37,832 nt of DNA from Methylomonas sp. (GCA_026989395.1 JALSJK010000170.1:1-37832), one strand, 5' to 3'. Numbered from the stretch's first letter, positions 22,980 through 31,837 are shown. The notes: a model not told the origin generated them from the sequence alone. A program made the numbers and translations.

Positions 22980-25681
22980 TGCTGCATTTTTTTTCATTAT
23001 CAGGTTCATTGAGTAGCAACGTAACCCTAAAGTTTAAAATATTATTCATACTGATTTTATGGTTTGTATTATTACCTGTTCATTCAGGTACAAAACAAAC
23101 TGAAGGTGAGTTTGATCATTTATCAACCGGTTTTTTTCTTTCTCCTGCACATAGAAATGTTGATTGTGCTGATTGCCATGTCAAAGGTATATTTAAGTCG
23201 ACTCCAAGGAAATGTAGCCAGTGCCACAATAGTTCGACTGTTATTACTGCATTAGGAAAAAACCGAGGTCATTTGCATAGCACGGATGACTGTGAAGAAT
23301 GTCATGGGGATAACGGGTTAACCTGGTCTGAAATTAATTTTAAAACCCATGATGCAGTTTTGGGCGATTGTTCCAGTTGTCATAATGGTAAGATTTCGAT
23401 TGGCAAACATCAATACCACATACCATCAAATGATCGTTGTGAAAGTTGTCATTTTAATACTTCAACTTTTGTTGGTGCTAAGTTTGACCATAGTAATACC
23501 ACAGGCAATTGTTCCAGTTGCCATAATGGTCGTAGCGCCACTGGAAAAAATCGTACCCACATGCGTTCTAGTGAAACCTGTGAAAGCTGCCACGTACCGG
23601 GAACCTGGAATAATATTACAGGCGTTGATCACAGTGATGTGGTTGATGGTACTTGTGCAGAGTGTCATGACGGTAATCTGGCAAGCGGTAAGCATACGGA
23701 TCATATACCGACATCCGAATCCTGTGATGTATGTCATTTTCAGGCTGGAGTAGTTTGGACAGGTGCCAGATTTGATCACAGTAATACGACCAGTGGTTGC
23801 TCGAATTGTCATAATGGAAGAAGAGCAACGGGTAAACATCGAGCGCACATGCGTTCGAGTGAAACCTGTGAAAGCTGCCACGTGCCGGGAACCTGGAATA
23901 ATATTACAGGCGTTGATCACAGTGATGTGGTTGATGGTACTTGTGCAGAGTGTCATGACGGTAATCTGACAAGCGGTAAGCATACGGATCATATACCGAC
24001 ATCCGAATCCTGTGATGTATGTCATTTTCAGGCTGGAGTAGTTTGGACAGGTGCCAGATTTGATCACAGTAATACGACCAGTGGTTGCTCGAATTGTCAT
24101 AATGGAAGAAGAGCAACGGGTAAACATCGAGCGCACATGCGTTCGAGTGAAACCTGTGAAAGCTGCCACGTGCCGGGAACCTGGAATAATATCACAGGCG
24201 TTGATCACGGTGATGTAGCTGATGGTACTTGTGCAGAATGTCATGATGGTAATCTGGCAAGCGGCAAGCATACGGATCATATACCGACATCCGAATCCTG
24301 TGATGTATGTCATTTTCAGGCTGGAGTGGTTTGGACAGGTGCCAGATTTGATCACAGAAATACGACCAGTGGTTGCTCGAATTGTCATAATGGAAGAAGT
24401 GCTACTGGGACTCATCGTGCGCATATGCCATCAAGTAATACCTGTGAGAGCTGTCATGTCCCTGCAAACTGGAATACGATTATCAATGTAGATCATGATG
24501 ATGTACTGCAGGGTACTTGTTCTGAATGCCATAATAATGGAATTGCTCAAGGAAAGAATCGTTTTCATATTGCCAGTAGCGATACCTGTGACAACTGCCA
24601 TTTTCAGGCCGGAATAACTTGGGCAGGAGCCACTGATCAGGAATCAACAGGTGGCGATATTGTCAGTAATGCCGCAATTGAAAGTGAAGTTAAAGTATTA
24701 TCTGCAAGTGTTAGTAATGCTAAGGATGAAGACATCGTTGAAAACTCTGTTGAAGTTGGAGATTCCAATCATCCAGATGTCACTGAAAATTGTTCTGATT
24801 GCCATGATGATAAGACAGCGCCAGGGAAAAAAACTAATCATTTGCCGACATCAGATAATTGTGAAGCTTGCCATCAAATTGGTAGTTGGGTTGTTGAAAA
24901 TTTTAATCATGATGCCGTTACAGCCAGTTGTTCAGATTGCCACAATGGATTAGCTGCATCGGGTAAATCAAACAAGCATATTACAACGACTAGCGCTTGT
25001 GCAGATTGTCATCGGACAGATCATTGGGTGCCAGTTGACCGAGTTGAACATATCATGACAATTGGAACGTGTTTTTCATGTCATGATCGCCGCACTGCTG
25101 AAGGAAAAACGCTTAATCATATTTCTAGTGATAATCAATGTGATAATTGTCATGTGACGCAATTATGGTCGCAGGTCGTTATGGATCATGGTAATGTCAC
25201 TGGCAGCTGTTCTGTTTGTCATGATGGGCGGACCGCATCAGGAAAGCCAGTAAACCATATCATGAGTAATAATGTCTGCAATGACTGTCACAGACGAAGG
25301 GCGTGGACGCCAGTTTATCGAGTCGATCATCTGGCTGTTTCTGGAAGATGTTCATTTTGTCACAATGGAAAAGTTGCTGAAGGGAAGCCCGTTACCCATC
25401 CAGGAAGTAATAATAACTGCGAAGAATGTCATCGAATAAATGCATGGAACCATGTGGTTTTTAATCATGATAATGTAACGGGTACCTGTCTGAGTTGTCA
25501 TGCAGATGTATACAGGCAGAAAGATCATATAAAAACCCGGCAACCGGTTATCACTTATTATTCTGCAAACGAATTAAGTGATTGTGCAGGTAGTTGTCAC
25601 ATCTATCAGGGACGAGATTCTACAAAGATTCAAACAAGAAGGCCTGGGCCTGAACACAGACCTGAACGAGCTGCCTGGTAA
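22979..25681 (+). CDS. Giant multihaem c-type cytochrome with 32 CXXCH motifs
   Basis: This roughly 900-residue protein begins at the ATG overlapping the upstream TAA; the frame reaches back to 22934 but then runs inside the previous gene. A hydrophobic segment (FKILFILILWFVLLPVHSG) is the signal peptide. I count 32 CXXCH motifs plus one CXXXCH (CAGSCH) near the C-terminus. The haem motifs come about every 24 residues in the pattern GxCxxCHxGxxAxGKxxxH. Three consecutive 96-residue units, each with four motifs, are almost identical in both protein and DNA. An acidic linker without haems (around 24630-24780) divides the protein into two haem modules. Expected location is periplasmic or outer surface, with electrons hopping along a haem chain. 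No close named homologue is known to me. Confidence 0.87.
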   Translation: MLHFFSLSGSLSSNVTLKFKILFILILWFVLLPVHSGTKQTEGEFDHLSTGFFLSPAHRNVDCADCHVKGIFKSTPRKCSQCHNSSTVITALGKNRGHLHSTDDCEECHGDNGLTWSEINFKTHDAVLGDCSSCHNGKISIGKHQYHIPSNDRCESCHFNTSTFVGAKFDHSNTTGNCSSCHNGRSATGKNRTHMRSSETCESCHVPGTWNNITGVDHSDVVDGTCAECHDGNLASGKHTDHIPTSESCDVCHFQAGVVWTGARFDHSNTTSGCSNCHNGRRATGKHRAHMRSSETCESCHVPGTWNNITGVDHSDVVDGTCAECHDGNLTSGKHTDHIPTSESCDVCHFQAGVVWTGARFDHSNTTSGCSNCHNGRRATGKHRAHMRSSETCESCHVPGTWNNITGVDHGDVADGTCAECHDGNLASGKHTDHIPTSESCDVCHFQAGVVWTGARFDHRNTTSGCSNCHNGRSATGTHRAHMPSSNTCESCHVPANWNTIINVDHDDVLQGTCSECHNNGIAQGKNRFHIASSDTCDNCHFQAGITWAGATDQESTGGDIVSNAAIESEVKVLSASVSNAKDEDIVENSVEVGDSNHPDVTENCSDCHDDKTAPGKKTNHLPTSDNCEACHQIGSWVVENFNHDAVTASCSDCHNGLAASGKSNKHITTTSACADCHRTDHWVPVDRVEHIMTIGTCFSCHDRRTAEGKTLNHISSDNQCDNCHVTQLWSQVVMDHGNVTGSCSVCHDGRTASGKPVNHIMSNNVCNDCHRRRAWTPVYRVDHLAVSGRCSFCHNGKVAEGKPVTHPGSNNNCEECHRINAWNHVVFNHDNVTGTCLSCHADVYRQKDHIKTRQPVITYYSANELSDCAGSCHIYQGRDSTKIQTRRPGPEHRPERAAW
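23563..24426 (+). repeat. Three 288-bp tandem repeats inside the cytochrome gene
   Basis: Units begin at 23563, 23851 and 24139 with GCGTTC(T/G)AGTGAAACCTG. The spacing is exactly 288 bp and nucleotide differences are few, including at silent sites. Each unit encodes 96 residues and four CXXCH motifs, so copy-number change keeps the frame and adds or removes four haems. Confidence 0.93.
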
Positions 25682-25687
25682 TACTGT

Positions 25688-27925
25688 ATGAAGATAAGTA
25701 CTGACAGGCAGAACTCACTTCTGTGGGGGTTAGCAATACAAACTACTAAATGCCCGAGTTCGATAAAACAATTTTTACTTGGTTTGTTGCTTTGTATGTT
25801 CTCACAACACGGTGTTGCGAGTGAGAAACTTTTAGAGTCAATAAATATCACTGATAAGTTTAGTTATTCCATAATTGATTTAAGGCTCAATCAGCCAGTC
25901 ACTGTAACCTCCTATGCGCCTTTAAAAGAAGGAGACTTGCTCAGAGTGAGAGTCAGGTCAACTTCGAATCGTTTGGACAATAAAGGCTTTTCAAGATTTG
26001 AGTTTTTGCCGTGGGAGCCAACTGCCAAGGTTCCGCTTTTCGAAGTCACTGTTGACTTAGATAATGAAATTTTGTTTCACTTTAAGCGGAAAATGAAATA
26101 TGAATTATTACCAGCGAGCAGCGCTTTTCATATTCTGGTTAAAGTATTTCATCCTGCCCGAATAACCACATTACCTCCTACAGAAAAGCAGTCTAAAAAG
26201 TCTGCGCTACAACCAAAAACACAGGCAACAAAAACAAAACAGAAGGCCAGTGTTGTCGAAAACCCGGTTCTGGCAGGTCTGATGGATGAAGCCAGAAAAG
26301 CAATGTTAAGTAAGGACTATAAGCGGGCAATCCGGCTTTATTCCAAGGTTGTGTTTGAAGGAGAAAATACTACCTATTATAAAGAAGCATTGGAATACCT
26401 TGGTCTTGCAAGAGAGCGTAACCTTCAGTTTGCCCATGCAAAAAATATCTATGAAAAATATCTTCAGCGTTTCCCAAAAGGTGAGGATGCTGATCGTGTC
26501 AGACAGCGTTTAATGGGCATTATAACGGCACAAACAGAACCTAAAGAGAAATTAAAAGAGGGAAAAAGTAAAGATAAATTTGTACCAGGTATTCGGTGGG
26601 ATGTATTTGGGAGTTTTTATCAGCTTTATAATCGCTTCGAAACAAAATTTAATGATGAGCCAGCCAGGCTTAATCGATCTTCATTGCAGAGTGGACTAGA
26701 TCTGAATGCGAGGCTGGAGTATCAGGAATATATGATTAAATCTCGATTTTCAGGCAGTTATAATGCAACTATTGAAGATTCGGAGGAGGATGAAAGTCGA
26801 ATACACAGTTTGTTTATAGATTTTCTCCATCAGCCCTCGGGCACTTTGCTCCGTATTGGTCGACAATCTAGCAGCTCAGGTGGAGTTTTGGGTCGATTTG
26901 ATGGTGGTTATTTAAGTTTGCCAATGGGGGATAAAATACGAATAAATTTAGTTGGTGGATTTCCTGTATTGTCTTCGCGGGATATTTTTATAAATAAAGA
27001 TGTTGAATTTTATGGCATCAATGCTGATCTAGGCCCATTTTTTGATTCACTGGATTTTAATATTTTTTATATTGAGCAGCATGATCACGGATTGCTCGAC
27101 AGACGTGCAGTTGGAGGAGAAATTAATTTCTTTCAGGAAAACAAATCATTTTTTAGTTTTGTCGATTATGATATTTATCATCAGACACTCAATTCATTTT
27201 TGTTTACCGGGCAGTGGGTTTTTGAAGATCGAACTGCAATCAATCTGTCCTATGATTATCGTACCTCTCCTTATTTAACGACCAGTAATGCAACCCAGGG
27301 CCAAAATTTTCGTGATGTAGAAACTTTAGACCAATTGCAGCGTTTTTTTTCAACTGAAGAAATTAAACAGATAGCCAAAGATAGAACAGCAGATAGTCAG
27401 ACCTGGGCTGTTGGTTTATCGAGACCTTTAACAGAAAACTTGCAGTTTAATGGTGATTTTAGAGCCAGTAAATATTCTAGTACCAATACCTCTGGTGGTG
27501 TTGAGGGATCAAATGGTACTGATTATGAGTATACCTATTCTTTTGACCTGACAGCAAACAGTATATTTATAGATGGAGATATTTATGTTTTTGGTGTTCG
27601 TTTCAGGGATATGGAGCGGGCAACAGCAACTTCATTCCGAATTAATGCACGTTACCCTGTGACCAGAGACTTTCGCATCAACCCAAGATTCAGGTTTAAT
27701 TTACGCGATAATGATGATGGCACCAAACGCTATTCCTATCAGCCTTCTGTTAGAATGACGTATCGTTTGTTTAAGGGGCTTCAGTTGGAACTTGAAGCGG
27801 GTGGGGAGTGGGAAAGTCAGGGGCGAACAGAAGAAGATCTCCGATTGTCTCCAGCCAATGACCAGGAGCCATTTGATCAAACCAAAGGTTATTTTCTGAT
27901 TGTTGGTTACCGGTATATCTTTTAA
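25688..27925 (+). CDS. TPR and outer-membrane beta-barrel protein of the cytochrome operon
   Basis: This 745-residue exported protein has a signal segment at SIKQFLLGLLLCMFSQHGVAS after a long N-region. An N-terminal domain is followed by a TPR-like stretch (DEARKAMLSKDYKRAIRLYS, AKNIYEKYLQRFPKGEDA). The C-terminal 450 residues show alternating polar/hydrophobic strands with many aromatic residues, ending in GYFLIVGYRYIF. A terminal Phe is the usual outer-membrane barrel signal. It starts 6 nt after the giant cytochrome. The arrangement of cytochromes plus barrel resembles porin-cytochrome conduits, though this is not recognisably MtrB or PioB. A solo family C end begins straight after the stop codon. 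Confidence 0.8.
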   Translation: MKISTDRQNSLLWGLAIQTTKCPSSIKQFLLGLLLCMFSQHGVASEKLLESINITDKFSYSIIDLRLNQPVTVTSYAPLKEGDLLRVRVRSTSNRLDNKGFSRFEFLPWEPTAKVPLFEVTVDLDNEILFHFKRKMKYELLPASSAFHILVKVFHPARITTLPPTEKQSKKSALQPKTQATKTKQKASVVENPVLAGLMDEARKAMLSKDYKRAIRLYSKVVFEGENTTYYKEALEYLGLARERNLQFAHAKNIYEKYLQRFPKGEDADRVRQRLMGIITAQTEPKEKLKEGKSKDKFVPGIRWDVFGSFYQLYNRFETKFNDEPARLNRSSLQSGLDLNARLEYQEYMIKSRFSGSYNATIEDSEEDESRIHSLFIDFLHQPSGTLLRIGRQSSSSGGVLGRFDGGYLSLPMGDKIRINLVGGFPVLSSRDIFINKDVEFYGINADLGPFFDSLDFNIFYIEQHDHGLLDRRAVGGEINFFQENKSFFSFVDYDIYHQTLNSFLFTGQWVFEDRTAINLSYDYRTSPYLTTSNATQGQNFRDVETLDQLQRFFSTEEIKQIAKDRTADSQTWAVGLSRPLTENLQFNGDFRASKYSSTNTSGGVEGSNGTDYEYTYSFDLTANSIFIDGDIYVFGVRFRDMERATATSFRINARYPVTRDFRINPRFRFNLRDNDDGTKRYSYQPSVRMTYRLFKGLQLELEAGGEWESQGRTEEDLRLSPANDQEPFDQTKGYFLIVGYRYIF

Positions 27926-27927
27926 AA

Positions 27928-27957
27928 AACGAACATGGAATAAGTTGGACAACAGGC
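27928..27957 (+). repeat. Solo family C end
   Basis: AACGAACATGGAATAAGTTG and the next ten bases match the inverted end of the copy at 14502-14640 at about 26 of 30 positions. The rest of the element is absent. It lies between convergent genes, directly after the barrel gene stop. Confidence 0.65.
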
Positions 27958-27976
27958 GCTGTCAATGGTCACCTGC

Positions 27977-28849
27977 TTAATGTTCGGGGATAATGAGTTG
28001 TTCCAGGATTCTTTCCAAAGCAATATTAAATTTCTCGGGCGCTTCCTGAGGCAGGTAATGACCTGAAGAGTCGATATAAATGATATTTCCAGGCGGTGCT
28101 GGTTCTGCGCTATATTTGATTGAACGCATCTGGAATAGGGGTACAGACAGCTTTGTTCTGATTATTGGGTATTTATCCGACATCCAATAAAAATAATTTC
28201 TTAATGAGTTGACGGCTATTTCAGGTGGCGCCAAAGCAATATCTTTAGAAATTTGATAAATAATTGCCTTATCAGTGTAAGGGGCAAATCTACTTTTTAT
28301 CATTGGATAGGCCGCTTTATAATAATTTTTGTTAAACGGCTTTAAAAAATCTTCAATATTATCTTTTTTAGGAATCTGTGCGGATTCCCTAAAAGTATTG
28401 ATACTGATTACACCCATGATGCGTCCGGGTAACTTAACTGCAGTTGCAACGGCAACGGCTCCTCCAAAAGACTGACCTACCAGTATTGGTTTTTTTAGTC
28501 CTAGTTTTCTGATGACTGATGCGACATCTTCAGCATATTTTTCGATAGTAAAAGAATGACGGTTGGTACCCGAAAGTCCGTGACCTGCTAAATCTAAAGT
28601 AATGGTTTGGTATTTTCTGGAAAAATATTTACTTTGTGCCTTCCAGTATTTGCTGTTACATCCCAGGCAATGAATGAACAACAAAGAAGTGTCATTTGGG
28701 TTGCCTTGTTTGGTAAAAAAAATGGGTATTCCGTCAGTGCTGTCGATATAGCCTTCAGATACCTGCGTATTTTTGTTTTCAACAAATGCAGTTACACAAC
28801 CTGTTAAAAAAAAACAAAGGAAAACAATGCTAAAAATAGTTTTATTCAT
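27977..28849 (-). CDS. Alpha/beta hydrolase lipoprotein
   Basis: This is a 290-residue alpha/beta hydrolase with a lipoprotein signal (FLCFFLTGC, lipidated Cys at 18). Catalytic features are the nucleophile elbow GQSFGG (Ser about 127), the LDLAGHGLSG strand typical of the family, and a late His in DSSGHYL. An oxyanion-side HCLGCN segment is also present. I use the ATG at 28849; a TTG at 28867 would extend it. The substrate is unknown; esterase or lactonase activity is a family-level guess. It follows the DUF486 gene by 18 nt on the same strand and converges on the cytochrome operon. Confidence 0.85.
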   Translation of the reverse strand: MNKTIFSIVFLCFFLTGCVTAFVENKNTQVSEGYIDSTDGIPIFFTKQGNPNDTSLLFIHCLGCNSKYWKAQSKYFSRKYQTITLDLAGHGLSGTNRHSFTIEKYAEDVASVIRKLGLKKPILVGQSFGGAVAVATAVKLPGRIMGVISINTFRESAQIPKKDNIEDFLKPFNKNYYKAAYPMIKSRFAPYTDKAIIYQISKDIALAPPEIAVNSLRNYFYWMSDKYPIIRTKLSVPLFQMRSIKYSAEPAPPGNIIYIDSSGHYLPQEAPEKFNIALERILEQLIIPEH

Positions 28850-28867
28850 GGTAATGTCATCAAACAA

Positions 28868-29212
28868 TCAACCGCCACGAAAAATAAAATAGGCTGCACC
28901 TATCAAACAAATTGATGCCCAGTAGTAGTCTGTTTTGAATGGCTGGTTCATGGCAAATAGAGCAAACGGTATAAATAACAGTAATGACATTCCAATTTGC
29001 AAGATTTGCAATTGAAATAAAGACATTTCGGTGTGCCCAATACGATTGGCTGGAATATGCACTGTGTATTCAAAAAAAGCAATCCCCCAACTGGCAATTG
29101 CAGCAATGTACCAAGGTTTATGATTCAGAAATCGCAAGTGAAGATACCAGGCGGAAAGCATAAAAAAATTTGAAACTAACAATAATAAAATAGTTCTGGT
29201 TAAAACAGACAT
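28868..29212 (-). CDS. DUF486 (DMT-like) small membrane protein
   Basis: This roughly 114-residue protein has four membrane helices and matches the DUF486 family: ILLLLVSNFFMLSAWYLHL at the start, SWGIAFFEYTVHIPANRIGH in the middle and AYFIFRGG at the end. The family is distantly related to drug/metabolite transporters, and the function is not known. I prefer the ATG at 29212, which gives the usual family length; the frame continues to an ATG at 29263. It is the first gene of a two-gene unit with the hydrolase. Confidence 0.85.
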   Translation of the reverse strand: MSVLTRTILLLLVSNFFMLSAWYLHLRFLNHKPWYIAAIASWGIAFFEYTVHIPANRIGHTEMSLFQLQILQIGMSLLLFIPFALFAMNQPFKTDYYWASICLIGAAYFIFRGG

Positions 29213-29379
29213 TTGGTTCTTTTTAGCTAAGGGCAATAGTGAGTGTGAATAATTGTTTTCCATGCATCATTAGTCACGACAATAGTTTGTTAAATTCCCT
29301 TTTGTTAAGTGATTAAATCAGACACTATTTTATCATGTTGAGAATGTTTAAAAAGCTCTTCACAATAATTACTTTTAAA

Positions 29380-29643
29380 TATACTTCGTGTGGCCACTAA
29401 AACAGTTGCTTAGCTTGCTATGCACCTTTTTTAGTGTCCTGCTCTCGACAAAAATCTGTACGCTAAAAACTCCGCATCCGTGACCGCCACTGTCATCAAG
29501 TTAAGACAAAGTGTAGGTTGGGTTAGTAGTAGCGTAACCCAACATTTTCTGGATTTTGTCGGGTTACGCTACCGCTAACTCGACCTGCAAAATTGCAAAT
29601 TCTCTTAACTTAATGGTAGTGATCCGTGATCATGCGAAGTATA
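29380..29643 (-). repeat. Family A element, internally deleted and interrupted
   Basis: It starts TATACTTCGTGTGGCCAC and ends CATGCGAAGTATA. Compared with the copy at 1538, about 45 bp are missing after GGCCAC. Element B (29488-29621) splits the right end. Confidence 0.8.
29488..29621. mobile_element. Element B, a 134-bp inverted-repeat element nested in family A
   Basis: Ends CACTGTCATCAAGTTAAGA and TCTTAACTTAATGGTAGTG are imperfect inverted repeats. The interior is a long hairpin: GTAGGTTGGGTTAG with AGTAGCGTAACCCAACA pairs with TGTCGGGTTACGCTACC and GCTAACTCGACCTGC. ATCCGTGACCGC on the left and ATCCGTGATCAT on the right look like a diverged target duplication. Confidence 0.78.
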
Positions 29644-29833
29644 AGGAAGGAGTTTATTGATATCAGCAATCTAAACTATGTTATCTAACACAAAAAATAT
29701 GGTGATATAACCTGTTTTTGAGTTATTTCACGCATTCATTTCTGGTATATCGCGGTTGGAACGACTATTGCTTTTGTTAAATCGGAATAAAGTGTTTGCT
29801 TTACCTGATTTTTCAATTTTTAAGGAGTAAGAA

Positions 29834-30604
29834 ATGAAAACATATCTTGTTGGGTTGTCTTTTGTTGTCGGCTTATTAACTTCAAATATTTCTCTCGCTG
29901 TTACCGTGAATTCCAGTTTGTTAAATGATTTTGAAGATGGTTTGCCACATGGGTGGAAAAAAGGTTCCAATGCCAGTCCCAGGCAGTTTCCAAAAGTTGT
30001 TGAGGAAGCGAATGGAAATCACTATTTGGAAGTCACATCAGTTGGAGGTGGGCCAGATGGTCGTGGGCCAAGTAGTCGAATGACTGTTATTAATGAAACC
30101 GAATGGCGTGGAAATTACAATTCTGCAGGTGTTGGTTCGATCAAGGCACGTATGAAAAATATGGGTGATGATACATTGTATATGCGCGTTGGTTTTACGA
30201 CTCGGGCTATTGAAGAGTGGCATTTTGCAGCATCCAAAGAACCACTCGAATTACCGGCAGATGGTAAATGGTATGATTTATCTTTTGCAATCAGTGAAGA
30301 ATATATAACACCATTTCTGGGAAATGAAGGAGAGTGTTGTTTTCCTGAATGGGATTTTAAAGAGGTTGTTGGTGGTGTCAATCAACTTAAGTTTCATAGT
30401 GGTAAAGATGCTCATTTTTGGGGAGGGGAAAGACTTGAGTCTACATTGGGAATTGATGATATTCATGTGTCATCAGATGTCATGCAGGCAATCACATTGA
30501 GTGAATTGGATACTACGCCTGTACCCCTTCCAGCTGCTTTTTGGCTGTTTCTGACGGGGTTGGTCAGTACAATCGGGCTAAAAAAAAGCCGAGGTTTGGC
30601 ATAA
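29834..30604 (+). CDS. Secreted VPLPA-CTERM protein, beta-sandwich-like family
   Basis: This is the fourth member of the family, 256 residues. The signal peptide is LVGLSFVVGLLTSNISLA. The body has LLNDFEDGLPHGWKKGSNA, NETEWRGNYNSAGVGSIKAR, DTLYMRVGF, DGKWYDLSFAI and LGIDDIHV. The tail reads VPLPAAFWLFLTGLVSTIGL plus KKSRGLA, the classic VPLPA form. AAGGAG precedes the ATG. It is followed 60 nt later by a HAF-repeat gene, repeating the pairing at 16897-19188. The second pair may be a duplication of the first. Confidence 0.83.
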   Translation: MKTYLVGLSFVVGLLTSNISLAVTVNSSLLNDFEDGLPHGWKKGSNASPRQFPKVVEEANGNHYLEVTSVGGGPDGRGPSSRMTVINETEWRGNYNSAGVGSIKARMKNMGDDTLYMRVGFTTRAIEEWHFAASKEPLELPADGKWYDLSFAISEEYITPFLGNEGECCFPEWDFKEVVGGVNQLKFHSGKDAHFWGGERLESTLGIDDIHVSSDVMQAITLSELDTTPVPLPAAFWLFLTGLVSTIGLKKSRGLA

Positions 30605-30664
30605 TTATTTTGACCAAATCAAATTAAGAAATACCCAATTACCATGAATTTTAAGGAGAACATC

Positions 30665-31777
30665 ATGACAATATACAAACTTGTATTTGCAATTGCTGCG
30701 GCAATAATAAGTAACAGTGCCTTTTCTGCCATAGCTTATCAAATTACTGACCTGGGAACACTTGGGGGTACATCATCGCGTGCATACGGAATAAACAATA
30801 TTGGAGATATCGTTGGCCGCTCCAGACCTATCAATGCTGACGGTACTAATGGTACACGCAGCGCCTTTTTATATACTAATGGCCGGATGCTTGATCTGGG
30901 CAATTTTGGTGGCAGTAACACTGTTGCAAGAGCTTCAAATTTTCATCGTCAAGTGGTTGGTTATTCCAGACCAACAGATAGCAAGGAGTATAAAGCATTT
31001 TTGTATGACAAAGGTGAAATGAAAAACCTTGGGACACTTGCAAATGGCAAATACTCTTATGCTTATGGTATCAATGACAAAGGCCAGGTTGTGGGTCATT
31101 CACATACCAATGAGTCAGGTACTACATCCGAAGCATTTATTTATGAGAATGGTGCAATGAAAGGTCTAGGTACCTTGGGTGGGAATTCTTCAGGTGCGTT
31201 TGACATTAACGAAGATGGGACGATAGTAGGTTCGTCTACACTGGCAACGGGTGATACCCAGGGGTTTGTCTACAAGGATGGAAAAATGACAAGTTTAGGT
31301 TCTTTAGGCAGTTCAGGGTTTTCAGAAGCCAGGGCAATTAATGATCTGGGGCAAATTGTTGGGAATTCATTGACCGATTCGGGACATTATCATGCGTTTT
31401 TGTATGAAGATGGCGGCATTCAGGATCTTGGAAGTATTGAAGGTGATTCATTTGCTTATGATGTCAATAATAAAGGTCAGATTGTCGGTGGATACCGCTC
31501 ACATCTTCTGGAAGGTTCAGGAAATGCTTATCTTTACAGTGATGGAGAGATGCTTGATTTGACCAGTCTTCTTAACCCTTCTGAACAGGACAGATGGAGT
31601 CTGACGGCAGCTTATGGTATTAATGATATTGGTCAGGTTGTTGGGTGGGGAACCCTGGCGGGTGAGACGCATGCTTATTTACTGACAGCTGTTCCTCTAC
31701 CTCCAGCATTCGTATTGCTGACGTTAGCTTTCGCACTATTAGGATTTACAGGAAATCAATCAGGAAGAAAGAATTGA
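30665..31777 (+). CDS. Secreted HAF-repeat protein with VPLPA-like tail
   Basis: This 370-residue paralogue of the protein at 17986 has a signal peptide (LVFAIAAAIISNSAFSA). About seven HAF repeats follow, such as ITDLGTLGGTSSRAYGINN and GLGTLGGNSSGAFDINEDG. The tail is VPLPPAFVLLTLAFALLGF and ends NQSGRKN. I use the ATG at 30665, which follows AAGGAG; a frame from 30644 lacks one. It is probably co-transcribed with the preceding beta-sandwich gene, and both should reach the cell surface by the same exosortase. Confidence 0.85.
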   Translation: MTIYKLVFAIAAAIISNSAFSAIAYQITDLGTLGGTSSRAYGINNIGDIVGRSRPINADGTNGTRSAFLYTNGRMLDLGNFGGSNTVARASNFHRQVVGYSRPTDSKEYKAFLYDKGEMKNLGTLANGKYSYAYGINDKGQVVGHSHTNESGTTSEAFIYENGAMKGLGTLGGNSSGAFDINEDGTIVGSSTLATGDTQGFVYKDGKMTSLGSLGSSGFSEARAINDLGQIVGNSLTDSGHYHAFLYEDGGIQDLGSIEGDSFAYDVNNKGQIVGGYRSHLLEGSGNAYLYSDGEMLDLTSLLNPSEQDRWSLTAAYGINDIGQVVGWGTLAGETHAYLLTAVPLPPAFVLLTLAFALLGFTGNQSGRKN

Positions 31778-31815
31778 TTGCTTGTTTTTCTGATGACTGA
31801 TAGTAAATTTAGAAA

Positions 31816-31837
31816 CGGGAGTGGTGTGCCACTCCCG
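31816..31837. terminator. Bidirectional terminator hairpin between convergent genes
   Basis: CGGGAGTGG and CCACTCCCG form a perfect 9-bp stem around TGTG. The minus-strand side is followed by TTTC and an AT-rich stretch, so it suits termination of the superoxide dismutase transcript; the plus-strand side has no clean T run. Confidence 0.72.

Larger units (their letters stand above)
29213..29833. other. Intergenic region with nested repeat elements
   Basis: No gene is supported other than a possible N-terminal extension of the DUF486 gene to 29263. Most of the stretch is a family A element carrying a second element inside it (29380-29643). The last 190 bp before the next gene are AT-rich with no clear promoter match. 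Confidence 0.5.

Noticed and set aside
23462-24424. Long antisense open frame opposite the giant cytochrome gene
   Set aside because: It is the mirror of the 288-bp repeats and of constant CXXCH codons. Its sequence is low-complexity and repeats with the same period, and no ribosome binding site was seen.
23563-24426. CRISPR-like array
   Set aside because: The regular 288-bp repeats are protein-coding in frame and carry four CXXCH motifs each; there are no short repeats with unique spacers.
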